Origin: Alentia gelatinosa
Taxonomy: Eukaryota > Annelida > Polychaeta > Phyllodocida > Polynoidae
Assembly (NCBI GenBank): GCA_950022655.1
Contig: OX465584.1
Coordinates: 51,566,723-51,630,722, forward strand
Reading direction: 5' to 3'
Length of the DNA stretch: 64,000 nt
In this document: positions 52,538 through 63,041 of the stretch, piece after piece
How positions within the stretch are numbered: the first letter of the stretch is position 1
How the letters are laid out: the number at the start of each line of letters is the position of its first letter
Notes under the pieces: model-generated
What the model saw: only the letters and a program-made list of their open reading frames with translations
Told to the model about the DNA's origin: nothing
Databases searched by the model: none
Program-made: the position numbers and the translations under genes

Positions 52538-53488
52538 TTGTTTAGGACTATCTCTGTTTTGAGCACAATTCTGACAAAAACTTTTTGGGAAAAATCACCA
52601 AACATGGATGGTTTCAGTTTGCCACATTTTCCTTCCTTTGATTATGAGGCAGACAAAAGCAATTCTGGTCCCAGGTGGAAAAGATGGTTGGCCAGATTAG
52701 AAATGCTATTTGTCGGCATGGGTCTAGAAGGTAATGACACAGACAAGAGGCGCCGTGCTCTCCTTCTACACTATGCTGGTGAGAAGGTATTTGACATCTA
52801 TGATGCAGAAAAGGGCACTGGGCCATACACATACAAAGAAACAAGTGAACTTTTGACAAACTATTTTGAACCAAAGACAAATCTTCAGATGGAAATATTC
52901 ACCTTTAGATCATGTGCACAAAAACCTGACCAGTCATTAGATGACTATGTAACTGAGTTGAGAACACTATCCAGAAATTGCAATTTTGCTGATGCAGATA
53001 CAGAAATCCTGTGCCAAATTACACAACACTGCAGATCAAACAGGCTTCGTAGGCGAGCACTCCGTGAGCCTGACAAGAAGTTAAAAGACATTCTGGAGTT
53101 AGGACGGTCCCTAGAGTTAGCTGACCGTAATGCTAGTGTGATGGAGAGTGAACGTCGCAGTGAGACCTCCGTTAATGCAGTCAGACAACAAAGACATTCA
53201 AAACACAGTGGGAATAGTGGGAAATATCGTTCCACAACTACACATTCTTCAAAGTCAAGCTGCAATCGGTGTGGTAGTGATCAGTCACACTCCAGGGATG
53301 TGTGTCCCGCCCGGGGGAAAACTTGCAATTACTGCAAGGTCGAGGGACACTTCAGGTCAGTCTGCTTCAGACTTAAACGCAAGGAGCAGGGCCAGCAGAG
53401 AAACAAAGTGAACACTGTAGCAGAGAGCTCTGGGCAATCTGACTCCAGTGATGACTCCAGTGAACAGTACTACTATGGTGACAGATGA
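52538..53488 (+). CDS. Gypsy 3 Gag
   Basis: A 316-residue intact frame. The N-terminal two thirds are a retrotransposon capsid (WKRWLARLEMLF, a KRRRALLLHYAG helix, LDDYVTELRTLSRNCNF). The C-terminal part has two zinc sites: CNRCGSDQSHSRDVC and CNYCKVEGHFRSVC (about residues 241-275). It ends at TGA 53486-53488, and the same frame continues open into pol. Gag forms the particle and binds RNA. Confidence 0.9.
   Translation: MFRTISVLSTILTKTFWEKSPNMDGFSLPHFPSFDYEADKSNSGPRWKRWLARLEMLFVGMGLEGNDTDKRRRALLLHYAGEKVFDIYDAEKGTGPYTYKETSELLTNYFEPKTNLQMEIFTFRSCAQKPDQSLDDYVTELRTLSRNCNFADADTEILCQITQHCRSNRLRRRALREPDKKLKDILELGRSLELADRNASVMESERRSETSVNAVRQQRHSKHSGNSGKYRSTTTHSSKSSCNRCGSDQSHSRDVCPARGKTCNYCKVEGHFRSVCFRLKRKEQGQQRNKVNTVAESSGQSDSSDDSSEQYYYGDR
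53486..53488 (+). promoter_or_regulatory. In-frame TGA between gag and pol (possible readthrough)
   Basis: Gag ends ...GGT GAC AGA TGA, and the next 20 codons to the pol ATG have no further stop in the same frame. Stop readthrough to make Gag-Pol is known in gammaretroviruses and some elements. Here it is inferred from frame alone. Separate initiation at 53549 is the alternative. Confidence 0.6.
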
Positions 53489-53548
53489 CGCCACCATACA
53501 AAAACTGTCAATCATATATGCAACGACCATTGTCTCTCCCTAAACTCT

Positions 53549-56500
53549 ATGAACACTAAATTGCCGCATGCCTCTGTAAAACTTGAAAATATACACTGTA
53601 AGGTTATGGTTGATACTGGTAGTGTGGTCAACATTCTTGATCAGTCTATGTATGTAAAGCTAGGCAAACCACAGTTATCAAAATCAGGCTCAAGAAGGTT
53701 ATGTCCCTATGGTGGAGGTACACACATTAAGGTGTTAGGTACATGTAAACTCACTGTGGAGACCAGGTCCAACCTCCAGGTACATGAGTTTCAGGTGGTC
53801 GCTGGCAGTTTTGGTACATTGATGGGTTATAGTTCAGCTTCTGAACTTGGTTTGGTAAAGGTAAACCTGAATAACATCAAAGATAGTTCTGACCGCCTTA
53901 AGCACAAATTCCCCAAGCTGTACAAAGGGATTGGTAAGTTGACAGGTACTCAAGTGAAACTTCACATAGATAAGAAAATCAAACCTGTGGCACAGCGTTC
54001 TAGAAGGACACCCTTCCACTTGAGGGAAAAAGTAGGGAAAGAGTTGGATAAATTACTCTCTGAAGACATTATTGAAAGAGTAGATGGGGAACCTACTCCT
54101 TGGGTAAGCCCTATTGTTGTTGTGCCTAAGAAGAACAAAGAAGAGGTTAGGATATGTATTGATATGCGGGAAGCTAACAAAGCGATTTCCCGTGAAAGAC
54201 ATTTGTTACCCACAACAGAGGAGTTGATAAGTGACCTGAATGGTGCATCCTGTTTTTCAAAGATTGACCTCCGGGCTGGCTACCATCAGCTGGAGCTCAA
54301 TCCAGAGTCAAGATATATAACAACTTTTTCTACACACAAAGGTCTGTTTCGGTACAAAAGATTATTCTTTGGAATTTCCTCTGCTTCTGAAATCTTCAAT
54401 GAGCATATTCGCTCTGTGATCCAGCATATCCCACATGTTAAGAATATCAGTGATGACATTCTGGTATATGGTAAGGGTGAAAATGCCAAACAAATGCATG
54501 ACCAAGCCTTAAATGCCACTTTAACAGCTCTACAGGAGGCAGGACTGACAGTAAATGGCACTAAGAATGAGTACTATAAAGATGATGTCATCTTCTATGG
54601 TCTTAAGTTTAGTGCACAAGGTATATCCCCTGACCCTACCAAGGTCAGTGCGGTTCGAAATATTTCTGCACCAACAAATGTCTCTGAGGTACGTAGCCTC
54701 ATTGGTATGCTAACATACTGCTCACGATTCATTCCTAATTACGCAACAGTTAGTGAACCAATTCGGAAATTGTTGCGTAATAACACAGAGTTTGTGTGGT
54801 CTAGTGAACAGGACCAATTGCTTCAGTCTTTAAAAGACAGTTTGTCTAATGAGAGTGTGCTGCAGTATTTTGACACAAACAAAAAGTCAGAAATTATTGT
54901 TGATGCAAGCCCTGTTGGTTTGGGGGCAATCTTCTGTCAGGATAATGATGTAATTGAGTATGCGAGCCGTGCACTATCCCCAACAGAATCTCGCTATAGC
55001 CAAACTGAGCGCGAAGCTCTTGCAATTGTGTGGGCCTGTGAACACTTTGATATGTATTTACGAGGGGCTCCACATTTTGTGGTATGGTCAGATCACAAAC
55101 CTCTAGAAAAGATTTGGAAAAAGGCAAAAGCCCCGTCACTGAGAATTGAGAGATGGGGACTCCGCTTACAATCATATGATTTTACAATTAGACATTTGCC
55201 TGGATCGCAGAATCCAGCAGACTGGATGTCTCGCCATCCTGCACCAAGTCATAAAAGTTCTCAGGAAGAATACATTGCTGAATTATATGTTAATTTTGTT
55301 GCAGAATCCTGTGCCTTTGCTGCTTTGACTTTGTCTGATATTTGTGATGCTGTTACAAGCGATGCTACATATGGCAAGGCCATTGAACTCACAAATTCTG
55401 GAAATTGGCATTTGTTAAGAAAATTGACTGATCCTGAAATTGATTGTGTAACGCTGAAAGAGATCAGTGCAGTTCGCGAAGAACTAACATTACACCCATT
55501 AGGCATACTACTGAAAGGTAACAAAATTGTCTTACCCAAAAGCCTATATGAAAGAGCTATAGCTATTGCTCATGAAGGTCACCAAGGAATGACCAGAACA
55601 AAATCCTTTATAAGATCAAAGGTTTGGTTTCCAGGTATCAATAACCTGGTAGAAGAGCGAATAAGAAATTGCACTGCATGTCAACTTGTACAAAATGACC
55701 CTGTACGGTTAGAACCATTGTGCATGTCCGATTTACCAGATGGTCCATGGGAAAATCTAAGTGCTGATTTCTGTGGTCCATTACCATCAGGTGACTATCT
55801 ATTTGTCATTACGGATGAATACTCCCGTTATCCTATAGTAGAGATTGTCAAGTCTGTTTCTGCAAATACAGTTATTCCTGTTTTGGACAAAATTTTGTCA
55901 GATTGGGGGGGAGTCAAACAAATCAAGACTGATAATGGTAGTCCATTTAACTCGCATGCATTTGCTGAGTTTGCGAAATATTCTGGTTTTCATCACCGTA
56001 AAATTACACCACGATGGCCCCGTGCAAATGCACAAGCAGAAGCATTCAATAAGCCACTCATGAAATCTATTCGTACTTCAAAAATTGAGGGTAAAAACTG
56101 GAAACAACAAATGTACAAATTCCTGAGACAATACCGTGCAACCCCACATCCATCTACTGGGTTTACACCATATTTTCTACTCTTAAGGCGAGAACCTTTG
56201 ACAAAATTACCCCAGTTAGATATCAAGTCAGATGACCTCATTCATCTAAAAGCAAAACAAAATGACGAAGAAGCAAAAGCAAAAATGAAAAGGTATGCTG
56301 ATTCTAGAAATCATGCAACTGAGTCAAAGGTTAATGTCGGTGATCAAGTCCTTGTCAGAACAGAAACGAAGCATAGTAAGTTAACACCTGCATATGTCTC
56401 ACAACAATATAAGGTAACAAGAAAGAAGGGTAATATGCTAACTGCTACATCTGAAGACCATAAAATCACAAGAAACAGTTCTTGTTTCAAGCCAACAATG

Positions 56501-56692
56501 GTAAAACCTGAGGTGATTGATATTACTGAAGAAGATGTACTAGATGAAACAGCAATCAGTAACACTAGCACAGCACCTGATGTACCTGAGCCTAACACAC
56601 CTAGTCCTAGTAAACCTGTATTACCTCAGCACATACTTCCGCAACGTGCTAGGCGCAGACCAAAGTATTTAGAAGATTATGTATCTAAGTAG
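53549..56692 (+). CDS. Gypsy 3 Pol: protease, RT, RNase H, integrase
   Basis: A 1047-residue intact frame. Protease DTGS is at residues 22-25. RT has VRICIDMREANKA (about 200), the FGISSASEIF block and ISDD (about 300-303) in place of YxDD. RNase H has VDASPVGLG (about 450), REALAIVW (about 487) and SDHKPLE (about 513). Integrase has HEGHQGM (about 674), CTACQ (about 708) and a core with ADFCGPL, KTDNGSPF and QAEAF. By my count it has the D-35-E spacing. The first ATG is at 53549, but the gag frame runs into it after one TGA. It would make all enzymes needed for copying and insertion. Confidence 0.95.
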   Translation: MNTKLPHASVKLENIHCKVMVDTGSVVNILDQSMYVKLGKPQLSKSGSRRLCPYGGGTHIKVLGTCKLTVETRSNLQVHEFQVVAGSFGTLMGYSSASELGLVKVNLNNIKDSSDRLKHKFPKLYKGIGKLTGTQVKLHIDKKIKPVAQRSRRTPFHLREKVGKELDKLLSEDIIERVDGEPTPWVSPIVVVPKKNKEEVRICIDMREANKAISRERHLLPTTEELISDLNGASCFSKIDLRAGYHQLELNPESRYITTFSTHKGLFRYKRLFFGISSASEIFNEHIRSVIQHIPHVKNISDDILVYGKGENAKQMHDQALNATLTALQEAGLTVNGTKNEYYKDDVIFYGLKFSAQGISPDPTKVSAVRNISAPTNVSEVRSLIGMLTYCSRFIPNYATVSEPIRKLLRNNTEFVWSSEQDQLLQSLKDSLSNESVLQYFDTNKKSEIIVDASPVGLGAIFCQDNDVIEYASRALSPTESRYSQTEREALAIVWACEHFDMYLRGAPHFVVWSDHKPLEKIWKKAKAPSLRIERWGLRLQSYDFTIRHLPGSQNPADWMSRHPAPSHKSSQEEYIAELYVNFVAESCAFAALTLSDICDAVTSDATYGKAIELTNSGNWHLLRKLTDPEIDCVTLKEISAVREELTLHPLGILLKGNKIVLPKSLYERAIAIAHEGHQGMTRTKSFIRSKVWFPGINNLVEERIRNCTACQLVQNDPVRLEPLCMSDLPDGPWENLSADFCGPLPSGDYLFVITDEYSRYPIVEIVKSVSANTVIPVLDKILSDWGGVKQIKTDNGSPFNSHAFAEFAKYSGFHHRKITPRWPRANAQAEAFNKPLMKSIRTSKIEGKNWKQQMYKFLRQYRATPHPSTGFTPYFLLLRREPLTKLPQLDIKSDDLIHLKAKQNDEEAKAKMKRYADSRNHATESKVNVGDQVLVRTETKHSKLTPAYVSQQYKVTRKKGNMLTATSEDHKITRNSSCFKPTMVKPEVIDITEEDVLDETAISNTSTAPDVPEPNTPSPSKPVLPQHILPQRARRRPKYLEDYVSK

Positions 56693-56811
56693 ATTACATT
56701 AATAGGTAACTGTATTTTATTAATGTTCATTTACCATTTCAGTTTTGTATAATCTTGCATGCATGTGACTCAGATGTTGTTTGTGAACATAGGGTCTGAT
56801 GTATTTTCTTT

Positions 56812-56827
56812 CCAAGAAGAGGAGGGA
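56812..56827 (+). promoter_or_regulatory. Polypurine tract of Gypsy 3
   Basis: A purine run AAGAAGAGGAGGGA directly before the 3' LTR, as needed to prime plus-strand DNA synthesis. Confidence 0.8.
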
Positions 56828-57113
56828 TGTAGTATCCTTGTATACTATTGCATCTAATGTCTAATGTTTGGTCTCTATATGTGTGTTACTGTTAACATGA
56901 CACACTTACTGTAAGCTGCTGCCATCTGTGAGCAACTCTAACAACTACTCATGTATGACCTCTATGTGGTATTTCTAGGAACAGGGGATTGTGACATACT
57001 TCTCTCTCTCTGTCCATAGCCTTGGTACCATGAAGACATAGGAATAAATGCTGCCATAATAATCCACCATCATCCTGCCTTAGTTCCCATATTTCACATA
57101 ATCATACACTACA
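56828..57113 (+). repeat. Gypsy 3 3' LTR
   Basis: 286 bp, no difference from the 5' LTR seen in a base-by-base reading. It is followed by the ATAGC target duplication at 57114-57118. Confidence 0.95.
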
Positions 57114-57118
57114 ATAGC

Positions 57119-57715
57119 CAGCGTTACCAGCCCTGTCCCCAACAATGAAGAAAACTTTACTCGGCCTGGTCCAAGAAACACCGCTCTCCTATATTCATGG
57201 TTGTGAGTGAGAACCTATCGTTCTACCCTTGTCAGTGTAACCAGCCTCAATGGGATACAAAGGGATGAATATTTCACCTAGGTCTAACCAGCCCAGCCAT
57301 GCCCCTCAATGGGAGATGAACGGTGATTATTATACCCGGGTCTAACTAGACTTGCTCAAGTCTTTGATTATGAACATTCAATAAATAAAAACACTAAATC
57401 AGGATAAAATGCATTATAATGTGTACCCTTTCCCTGACTGGCCCAGGAATCAAAGGAGAAGAGCGGCGGAGTAGGTGGAGGTGTAGACATAACATTGATA
57501 CAGGGACTGAAGCCAGTCTAGGGTCTAACCAACCCTGTCCCGCCCCTGAACGGGAGACGAGGGGTGACCACATGACCTACCTTTTCACATGCTCAGCTGT
57601 GCCACACTTCTATCAAGTCGAACAGTCCTATCGAAATATCTGGTAGCACTTTATCATTGGATATTTTCTTTCATCCTGTCTGGTAGCACTTTATTATTGG
57701 ATAATTTCTCTCATC
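57119..57715. repeat. Degenerate tandem repeats
   Basis: Imperfect units built on GTCTAACCAGCCCTGTCC and CCCCTCAATGGGAGATGA recur near 57120, 57240, 57280 and 57520. A 40-bp unit starting CTGGTAGCACTTTATCATTGG is tandemly duplicated near 57641 and 57681. No gene seen. Confidence 0.55.
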
Positions 57716-57720
57716 CTATA

Positions 57721-57804
<84 letters not shown>
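57716..57804. repeat. (TA)n microsatellite
   Basis: About 88 bases of almost pure TA dinucleotides, with TATATATATGTATATA at the start and ATACATGTG at the end. Confidence 0.95.
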
Positions 57805-57807
<3 letters not shown>

Positions 57808-58139
57808 GTGTATTAAACTCAGGTGTTAGAAAGAATGATTATCACTATTCTGAGGCTGACCTGACACGAGCCTGTGTGTACAGATACATAATGTCTCTTG
57901 CCAAGCTAAACCCCGGCCTCCTAAACTCTCTGCAACACACATGGTAGAGTAGCGGCCTGACTACACCCCGCTACTGACCTCTATCACCAGTGCTAAAAAC
58001 ATAAACAGAAAGAAAGACTAACACAAAAAAAAGAGTATCTGAACAGAATAACCTATTTCCATTCTGTATGGGTCCGAGTGAAGGTCTGTGAACGGAGATC
58101 CATATCAGTAAGTCAGGTCTGTGTTTACCGACGCGCGAT

Positions 58140-58291
58140 GTGGTATACTTAGTTGATTTTTGGACCTGTGAGTAGGTCAGATGTCTGTTAACGATATATA
58201 GCCCTCTAGGCGAGGATTCACACTGAATGCGGCACGACCCTCCAGACAGTACACAGGAGAGTTTGCAGCTCACTAGAACCGAATCTCAGGT
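58140..58291 (+). other. Possible 5' untranslated exon of the glycosyltransferase gene
   Basis: CCGAATCTCAG at 58281-58291 is followed by GTAAGGAC, a strong splice donor. It would pair with the acceptor at 58877-58878 (CTTCCACGCAG), just before the glycosyltransferase ATG, giving a 587-base intron. Exon start and promoter are not defined. Confidence 0.4.
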
Positions 58292-58894
58292 AAGGACAGA
58301 CGGAGATCCGTCCACATGAATGGCGCCGGGGCATCTAGCTTACATCAAACTCAATAGGTTAATTACCATTAGATCATTAGAACCGTAGCCTCTTTTTTGT
58401 TCATGCAAGTAAATCTGATGTGGAATTTTGAACTTGATTTTTTTTTTCATGAATTGTGAAGTCTAATTGCAAGATTTAGTGTAATTCGTTTCAAGATATA
58501 TACGTGTAGAGATATCTGATATTATGTGTACTGATACTTTGACCCAATATGATAAGGAGCTCTCCCCACCCCCTCCCCCCGGTGGCAAGCTATGTCCTTG
58601 GATCAACGTACTGCCCCCCCCCCCCCCTCCAACATTCTCCTCAGGCTACGACCATGATCATACTGCAGTAATCTACTACCGCCAACATCCCAATATTAGT
58701 CTTTTTTTTAATATCAATGGTCCTATTGAATATTCATAAAGAAAACTAATAAGTGAATACTGAAAAGGACCAATTAGATACCACATGTGGCTCCTTTTTC
58801 TTTAAATTCCATGCTTGTAGATTTTTTTTCTCTAAATCTAAATATCTGAGCTGTGACTGATGTTTATCTTCCACGCAGCAGGCTGAGTCTCAGC

Positions 58895-60445
58895 ATGGGG
58901 CGTGCGAGTGGAGTCTTGGTGTTGTTCGCAGTCTTCACCTACTGCCACGCTGTAAAGATACTCCTGGTTCCGTGGCCATTTCCAAGTCATGTAGGCCAGT
59001 ATCTGACTGTTGGCAACGGCCTCCTGGACCGTGGACATGATGTGTACATACTAACGTCGCCAACCCTACCTTCTCTGGATAAAGTCAAGGCAACAAAGAT
59101 GAAACTGATTCTCTACAAAGCAGACGAACCTGATTTTTACACTGCTACTTCAGATGACGATAAGACCGATTTCATGACGACCTTGATGAAGATAACCTTG
59201 AAGGAAGATTTCAGGACCTCTATTGATGGATTCAAAGAAATGTGTACCAATCCCCTGAAAGATGAGAAGTTGTACGAAACATTGCGTGGTGTAAGGTTTG
59301 ACCTGGCTATTGTGGATGCATTCCCGTGTGGTCGCTGTATGCTTGTCCTCATACACAGACTCGGAATACCTTACGTTAATCTTATTACCTTCCCGGAACC
59401 TTGGCTACTCCGCAATCCTGCTTTACCATCGGCTTCACCTTTCATTTTAGGAGAAAAGGGGCATACAACAAAAATGAGTTTCTGGGAGAGACTCGACAAT
59501 CTTTGGTCATTGATAGACTGGTCTGCTTTTACTAGAGTGAAATATCTGGAGGATGATTTTCTAAAAGAGTACTTTTATGAAACACCTCCAGTGCCTTTAG
59601 ATAAGCTTGCTGGTGGTGCCCTCTTGTGGCTGATTGACCAAACTCCTGTGATGGACTACGCAAACCCGATAATGCCGAATGAGATCCATGTTGGAGGGTT
59701 GACGTCTCAACCAGCAAAGCCCCTACCGGAGGGCATAGAAAAGTTTATTTCTTCTAATCCCAATGGTGCCATTGTAGTGTCGTTCGGTTCAATGGGTAAT
59801 AGCATACCCCAGGAGATTTTAGGTGAGTTTATTGCTGCATTTGAGATGGTTAAGTACAACGTAATTATGCGCTTCCCTGTAGAGCAGGATAAAAAGGTCT
59901 CTCCTCATATTAAACTCATGTCGTGGTTACCACAGAATGATCTACTTGGCCACCAAAATGTCAAACTTTTTATTACTCACTGTGGTGCAAATGGTCAGAT
60001 TGAATCGCTGTATCACGGTGTTCCAATGATTGGATTTCCCATCTTTGCGGAGCAACATTATAACGCCCATCGGAGTACCTACCATGGCTTTGGACTTCAC
60101 ATGGACATAAGCTCATTTACAGCGACACATCTGGCCGACACAATATCTGAAGTGATTGAGAATTCTACCTACACGGAGAATATCAGGAGAGCTTCTAGGA
60201 TTTTCCACGATCAGCCAATGACTCCGCAGGACAAGGCACTGTACTGGATCGAACATGTCATCAAACACGGTGGAGCACACCTACGATCCCGTGCCCTCGA
60301 CATGGTGTGGTATGAATATTTGATGTTAGATATCATTGCATTTCTATTCTGTGTCATTACCACGATCCTAGTTTTTGCCTTCTGTATCATGAAGAAAGTA
60401 CTATCAGTGGTAGGTGCCAGCAAAGAAAAGGCGAAATTAGAATGA
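58895..60445 (+). CDS. UDP-glycosyltransferase (UGT family), membrane-bound
   Basis: A 516-residue intact frame. The ATG at 58895 is chosen because a splice acceptor (AG 58877-58878) precedes it and it gives an N-terminal signal-like stretch (GVLVLFAVFTYCHA). The N-terminal half binds the acceptor. The C-terminal half has SFGSMGN (about 304), MSWLPQNDLLGH and the UGT signature THCGANGQIESLYHGVPMIG followed by PIFAEQHYNA (about 370-402). Near the end lies one membrane helix, LDIIAFLFCVITTILVFAFC, and a short charged tail. Animal UGTs move sugars from UDP-sugars to small lipophilic molecules in the ER lumen for detoxification. The usual catalytic His is likely the one in PFPSHVGQ. No frameshifts. 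Length and layout are normal for the family. Confidence 0.92.
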   Translation: MGRASGVLVLFAVFTYCHAVKILLVPWPFPSHVGQYLTVGNGLLDRGHDVYILTSPTLPSLDKVKATKMKLILYKADEPDFYTATSDDDKTDFMTTLMKITLKEDFRTSIDGFKEMCTNPLKDEKLYETLRGVRFDLAIVDAFPCGRCMLVLIHRLGIPYVNLITFPEPWLLRNPALPSASPFILGEKGHTTKMSFWERLDNLWSLIDWSAFTRVKYLEDDFLKEYFYETPPVPLDKLAGGALLWLIDQTPVMDYANPIMPNEIHVGGLTSQPAKPLPEGIEKFISSNPNGAIVVSFGSMGNSIPQEILGEFIAAFEMVKYNVIMRFPVEQDKKVSPHIKLMSWLPQNDLLGHQNVKLFITHCGANGQIESLYHGVPMIGFPIFAEQHYNAHRSTYHGFGLHMDISSFTATHLADTISEVIENSTYTENIRRASRIFHDQPMTPQDKALYWIEHVIKHGGAHLRSRALDMVWYEYLMLDIIAFLFCVITTILVFAFCIMKKVLSVVGASKEKAKLE

Positions 60446-60850
60446 AAATGGAATAACTCCCATCAAGGATCAAGTGATGGCTAACGTCCCTTTCTAGTAG
60501 TAAGGAGGATGTAATACCCTGAAGTGTCCCTGTGGATAGGACAGGATGCATTGAGGCTTCAATTTCGAGTGATAACTTCATATTTCATAAATCTCCATAG
60601 ACATAAAACAGTGTGACTGTATGCCATGGTTATGCCATGAAATATTCATATGCCACAGGTGACATGAAGTTAAACATATGTGACAAAAACAATTTTTATT
60701 GAGGGAATATCGTGTGTACAATCACCATGTTCGGCGATATAGCTGTTCTTCCACTCGGGCCCTAGCCCCCTATTCCTGATTTCCTCATTCTAATGGCAGG
60801 TGTTAAGACAAATAAGCAATGGGCACCATTTTTATGTAAGTCTTTGGTAT
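60446..60850. other. 3' flank of the glycosyltransferase gene
   Basis: No gene seen. Possible poly(A) signals are AATAAA at 61053-61058 and 61429-61434, so the 3' untranslated region may be long and may include the SINE. Confidence 0.4.
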
Positions 60851-60856
60851 GAACTG

Positions 60857-60920
60857 ACTGGGATTTGAACCCCTGAACTCCCATGCTCAATACCCCTACC
60901 ACTTAGCCACCAAGCTTGTT
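60857..60920 (-). mobile_element. tRNA-derived SINE head
   Basis: On the minus strand, an A-box-like TGGCTAAGTGG (60899-60909) and a B box GGTTCAAATCC (60861-60871) are spaced as in tRNA genes. The sequence between is tRNA-like but does not fold into a convincing tRNA with a clear anticodon. A moderately AT-rich body follows on the minus strand toward 60780. It is best read as a SINE rather than a tRNA gene. Confidence 0.6.
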
Positions 60921-61733
60921 ATGTTTACATGATGCGAGTTGTCTCCCACTACAGCTATCACTCAGCTCCGCATTGTGATATCATTCTGTGAGGACAACTC
61001 ACACCATATAAACAATCATAAAATTTCGTGAAAGTTTCTTGATAATATAACAAATAAATATGATATACTTTAACGCTAAAATATTGCAGATAAGGGAAGG
61101 GCCGTTATTGCACTCTTTATGAGTATCTCTTGTGAATAGAAATACAATGCGAACAACACTCTTGGATGCTTAATTTACCTGGGTCATCACCCTTAGAGGG
61201 TAATGGTTGAAATGGAATGTGTCAACTCCGAGAGAATAAATCTATCTTCATGCATATGATATTGATACAACTTGTATTGATGGAGGTCTTAATTCTTTCG
61301 TTCACCTGGACTGTAGTCCGGTGTTGGAAATTTTTTTGTCGCGTTACAGCCGCGTTTCCCCCAGCTTGACTGACAACTTGTATTGATGTATGGTTTTAAT
61401 GTAGCAATTTTAGTGACACACTTTCAAAAATAAAGCATTCTTTCATAGCTTTGAATAACTTATTTAGTTGTAAAAAGCAGTTAACAGCTTAATCTATTGT
61501 CAAGTCGAACATGGTAATCATAATTGCTTTTTATATGCCTTCTATTTTACTTGTGATCTTGGAAGTAGTGAAAGGTATTAGTTTTGCCTTCATTTTCCTT
61601 ATACGTCTTGGTATGTTGGAACTTCTGATGATCCATGAATATTATGTTATTTTTGTTGGTGTTGTTGTTGGCAATATGCATAATATGAGTCTACCTAATG
61701 CCTAGTATGAGTTTAAGTAAAGAACGTCCTGAA
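60921..61733. other. No gene seen
   Basis: AT-rich. A hydrophobic frame of 64 codons at 61511-61705 has no supporting context and is not annotated as a gene. AATAAA lies at 61429-61434. Confidence 0.4.
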
Positions 61734-61852
61734 CATGCTGTACAATTCACAGAACGAGATGCTAATTTACGGTTTGTACGGACAGAGGCGTTTACGCCGA
61801 GTTCCGTACAAACTGTAAATTATCATCGAGTTCTGTGACTTGTACAAGCATG
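61734..61852. repeat. Foldback MITE
   Basis: The left arm starts CATGCTGTACAATTCACAGA and the right arm ends CTGTGACTTGTACAAGCATG. About 50 bases pair around a short centre (AGAGGCGTTTACGCC). No coding capacity. Confidence 0.75.
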
Positions 61853-63039
61853 GTTGGACGTTATATATTTACTATATGCCCGAAATTTACAAAAAAAACC
61901 AATTTCATTTTTCCTAACAACCAAAATTTTAATAAATGTGTATGACAAGGTGGTCCGTATTTTAGTGTACGGACCGCTGGTCTGTACAGTATTTTTACGT
62001 CATATGCTGAAACGGTGCGTATTTACAGTATACAACGTATACGGCATGGGTATATAGTAATGCCTAGTTCTAACTGTGCCATTGGAGCTACCTAGGTACA
62101 GTCTCAGACTGGAGGTACGCAGCACGGCAAAACGCACAGTGTGAACTGGATGTTTCCCCCTGTGCTGAGACTGGGTGTACCTTCGAGCGCTCAGCACGGC
62201 AAAACACACGGCGAGAACCGGTGCTTTCCGATAGTCTGACACTGGGCCGCAAGCATTTTGAATATCAAACATGTTTGGTACCGCTAGTCACCGACTTGGT
62301 GTACTGAGGTAGCGCCTTCCAGTAATAAAGGGGTTTGTTCATACACATATTCAAACAATTTGGACTCTCCAGTCCCGAGCTATGTACCGCTAGTTGCAAC
62401 AGTGTGGAATGGGCTTAGTAATCTGTGATGAAATATCAGAAACGTTTATCAAATTGCGCCAATATTTCCTATGATATGCATTATGTACGGTACCTGTATT
62501 TTCCTTTTACTTAAATAAATAGATAGTGTGCTTCTGCCTGTTCATTTGGATAATTTTGGAAAATAAAATCCTACTTGATAGTTTACTCATATTTTTTCCA
62601 TCAAAGGTGAATTGCCATGTGGTGTCTTTGTACCAGATATTACCAATTAGTCACATGCGATGCATTACTACTCTCACTGGCTTTAAAGTACACCTGAATA
62701 TCAAAGTATGTTTTAGAGAATTATATTTCTGAGAAAAGGCAAATAACTGTTTTGGTAAATGAATATAACATACAACAGACAAGTAAATGTTCATGTAGTT
62801 GATTTACTGTATTATCGCTCATTAGGCGGTGTTATACGCAACATACTCATACATACCATATGTACACACACTGAATTCCCCTAACGTCAAGAAATGCATA
62901 TATGACACTATTGGGTCTCAATCACATCCTGTGCCTATTTAAAACTGACACCAACAACCCTTCAATATGATTGTTTTCCAATTAAAACCCCGCTATTCTG
63001 GAAGATGTCCCTAATTGTGAGTATAACTTATGCAAGCTT
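61853..63039. other. Noncoding with one imperfect tandem duplication
   Basis: AGCACGGCAAAACGCACAG at 62121 recurs as AGCACGGCAAAACACACGG at 62193, within a unit of about 72 bases duplicated from 62103 to 62230. No other gene or repeat is supported. Confidence 0.5.
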
Positions 63040-63041
63040 AT

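Larger units (their letters stand above)
51813..57113 (+). mobile_element. Gypsy-type LTR retrotransposon 3, complete and apparently intact
   Basis: A 5301-bp element with 286-bp LTRs (51813-52098, 56828-57113), a primer-binding-like TGGCGACGAGG right after the 5' LTR, gag, pol, a purine tract before the 3' LTR and 5-bp ATAGC duplications (51808-51812 and 57114-57118). The LTRs look identical by eye, so the insertion is young. Protease-RT-RNase H-integrase order and the ISDD active site fit a Mag-like Gypsy clade. Confidence 0.95.

Noticed and set aside
58853..58894. Earlier start for the glycosyltransferase
   Set aside because: The open frame extends upstream only through a GTG codon and across a splice-acceptor sequence; the ATG at 58895 gives the normal signal peptide.
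60857..60920. Functional tRNA gene
   Set aside because: A and B boxes are present, but the acceptor stem does not pair convincingly and no clear anticodon loop is seen; a tRNA-derived SINE fits better.
61511..61705. Hydrophobic 64-codon frame
   Set aside because: AT-rich chance frame without splice, domain or repeat support; it could only be noise or a decayed fragment.
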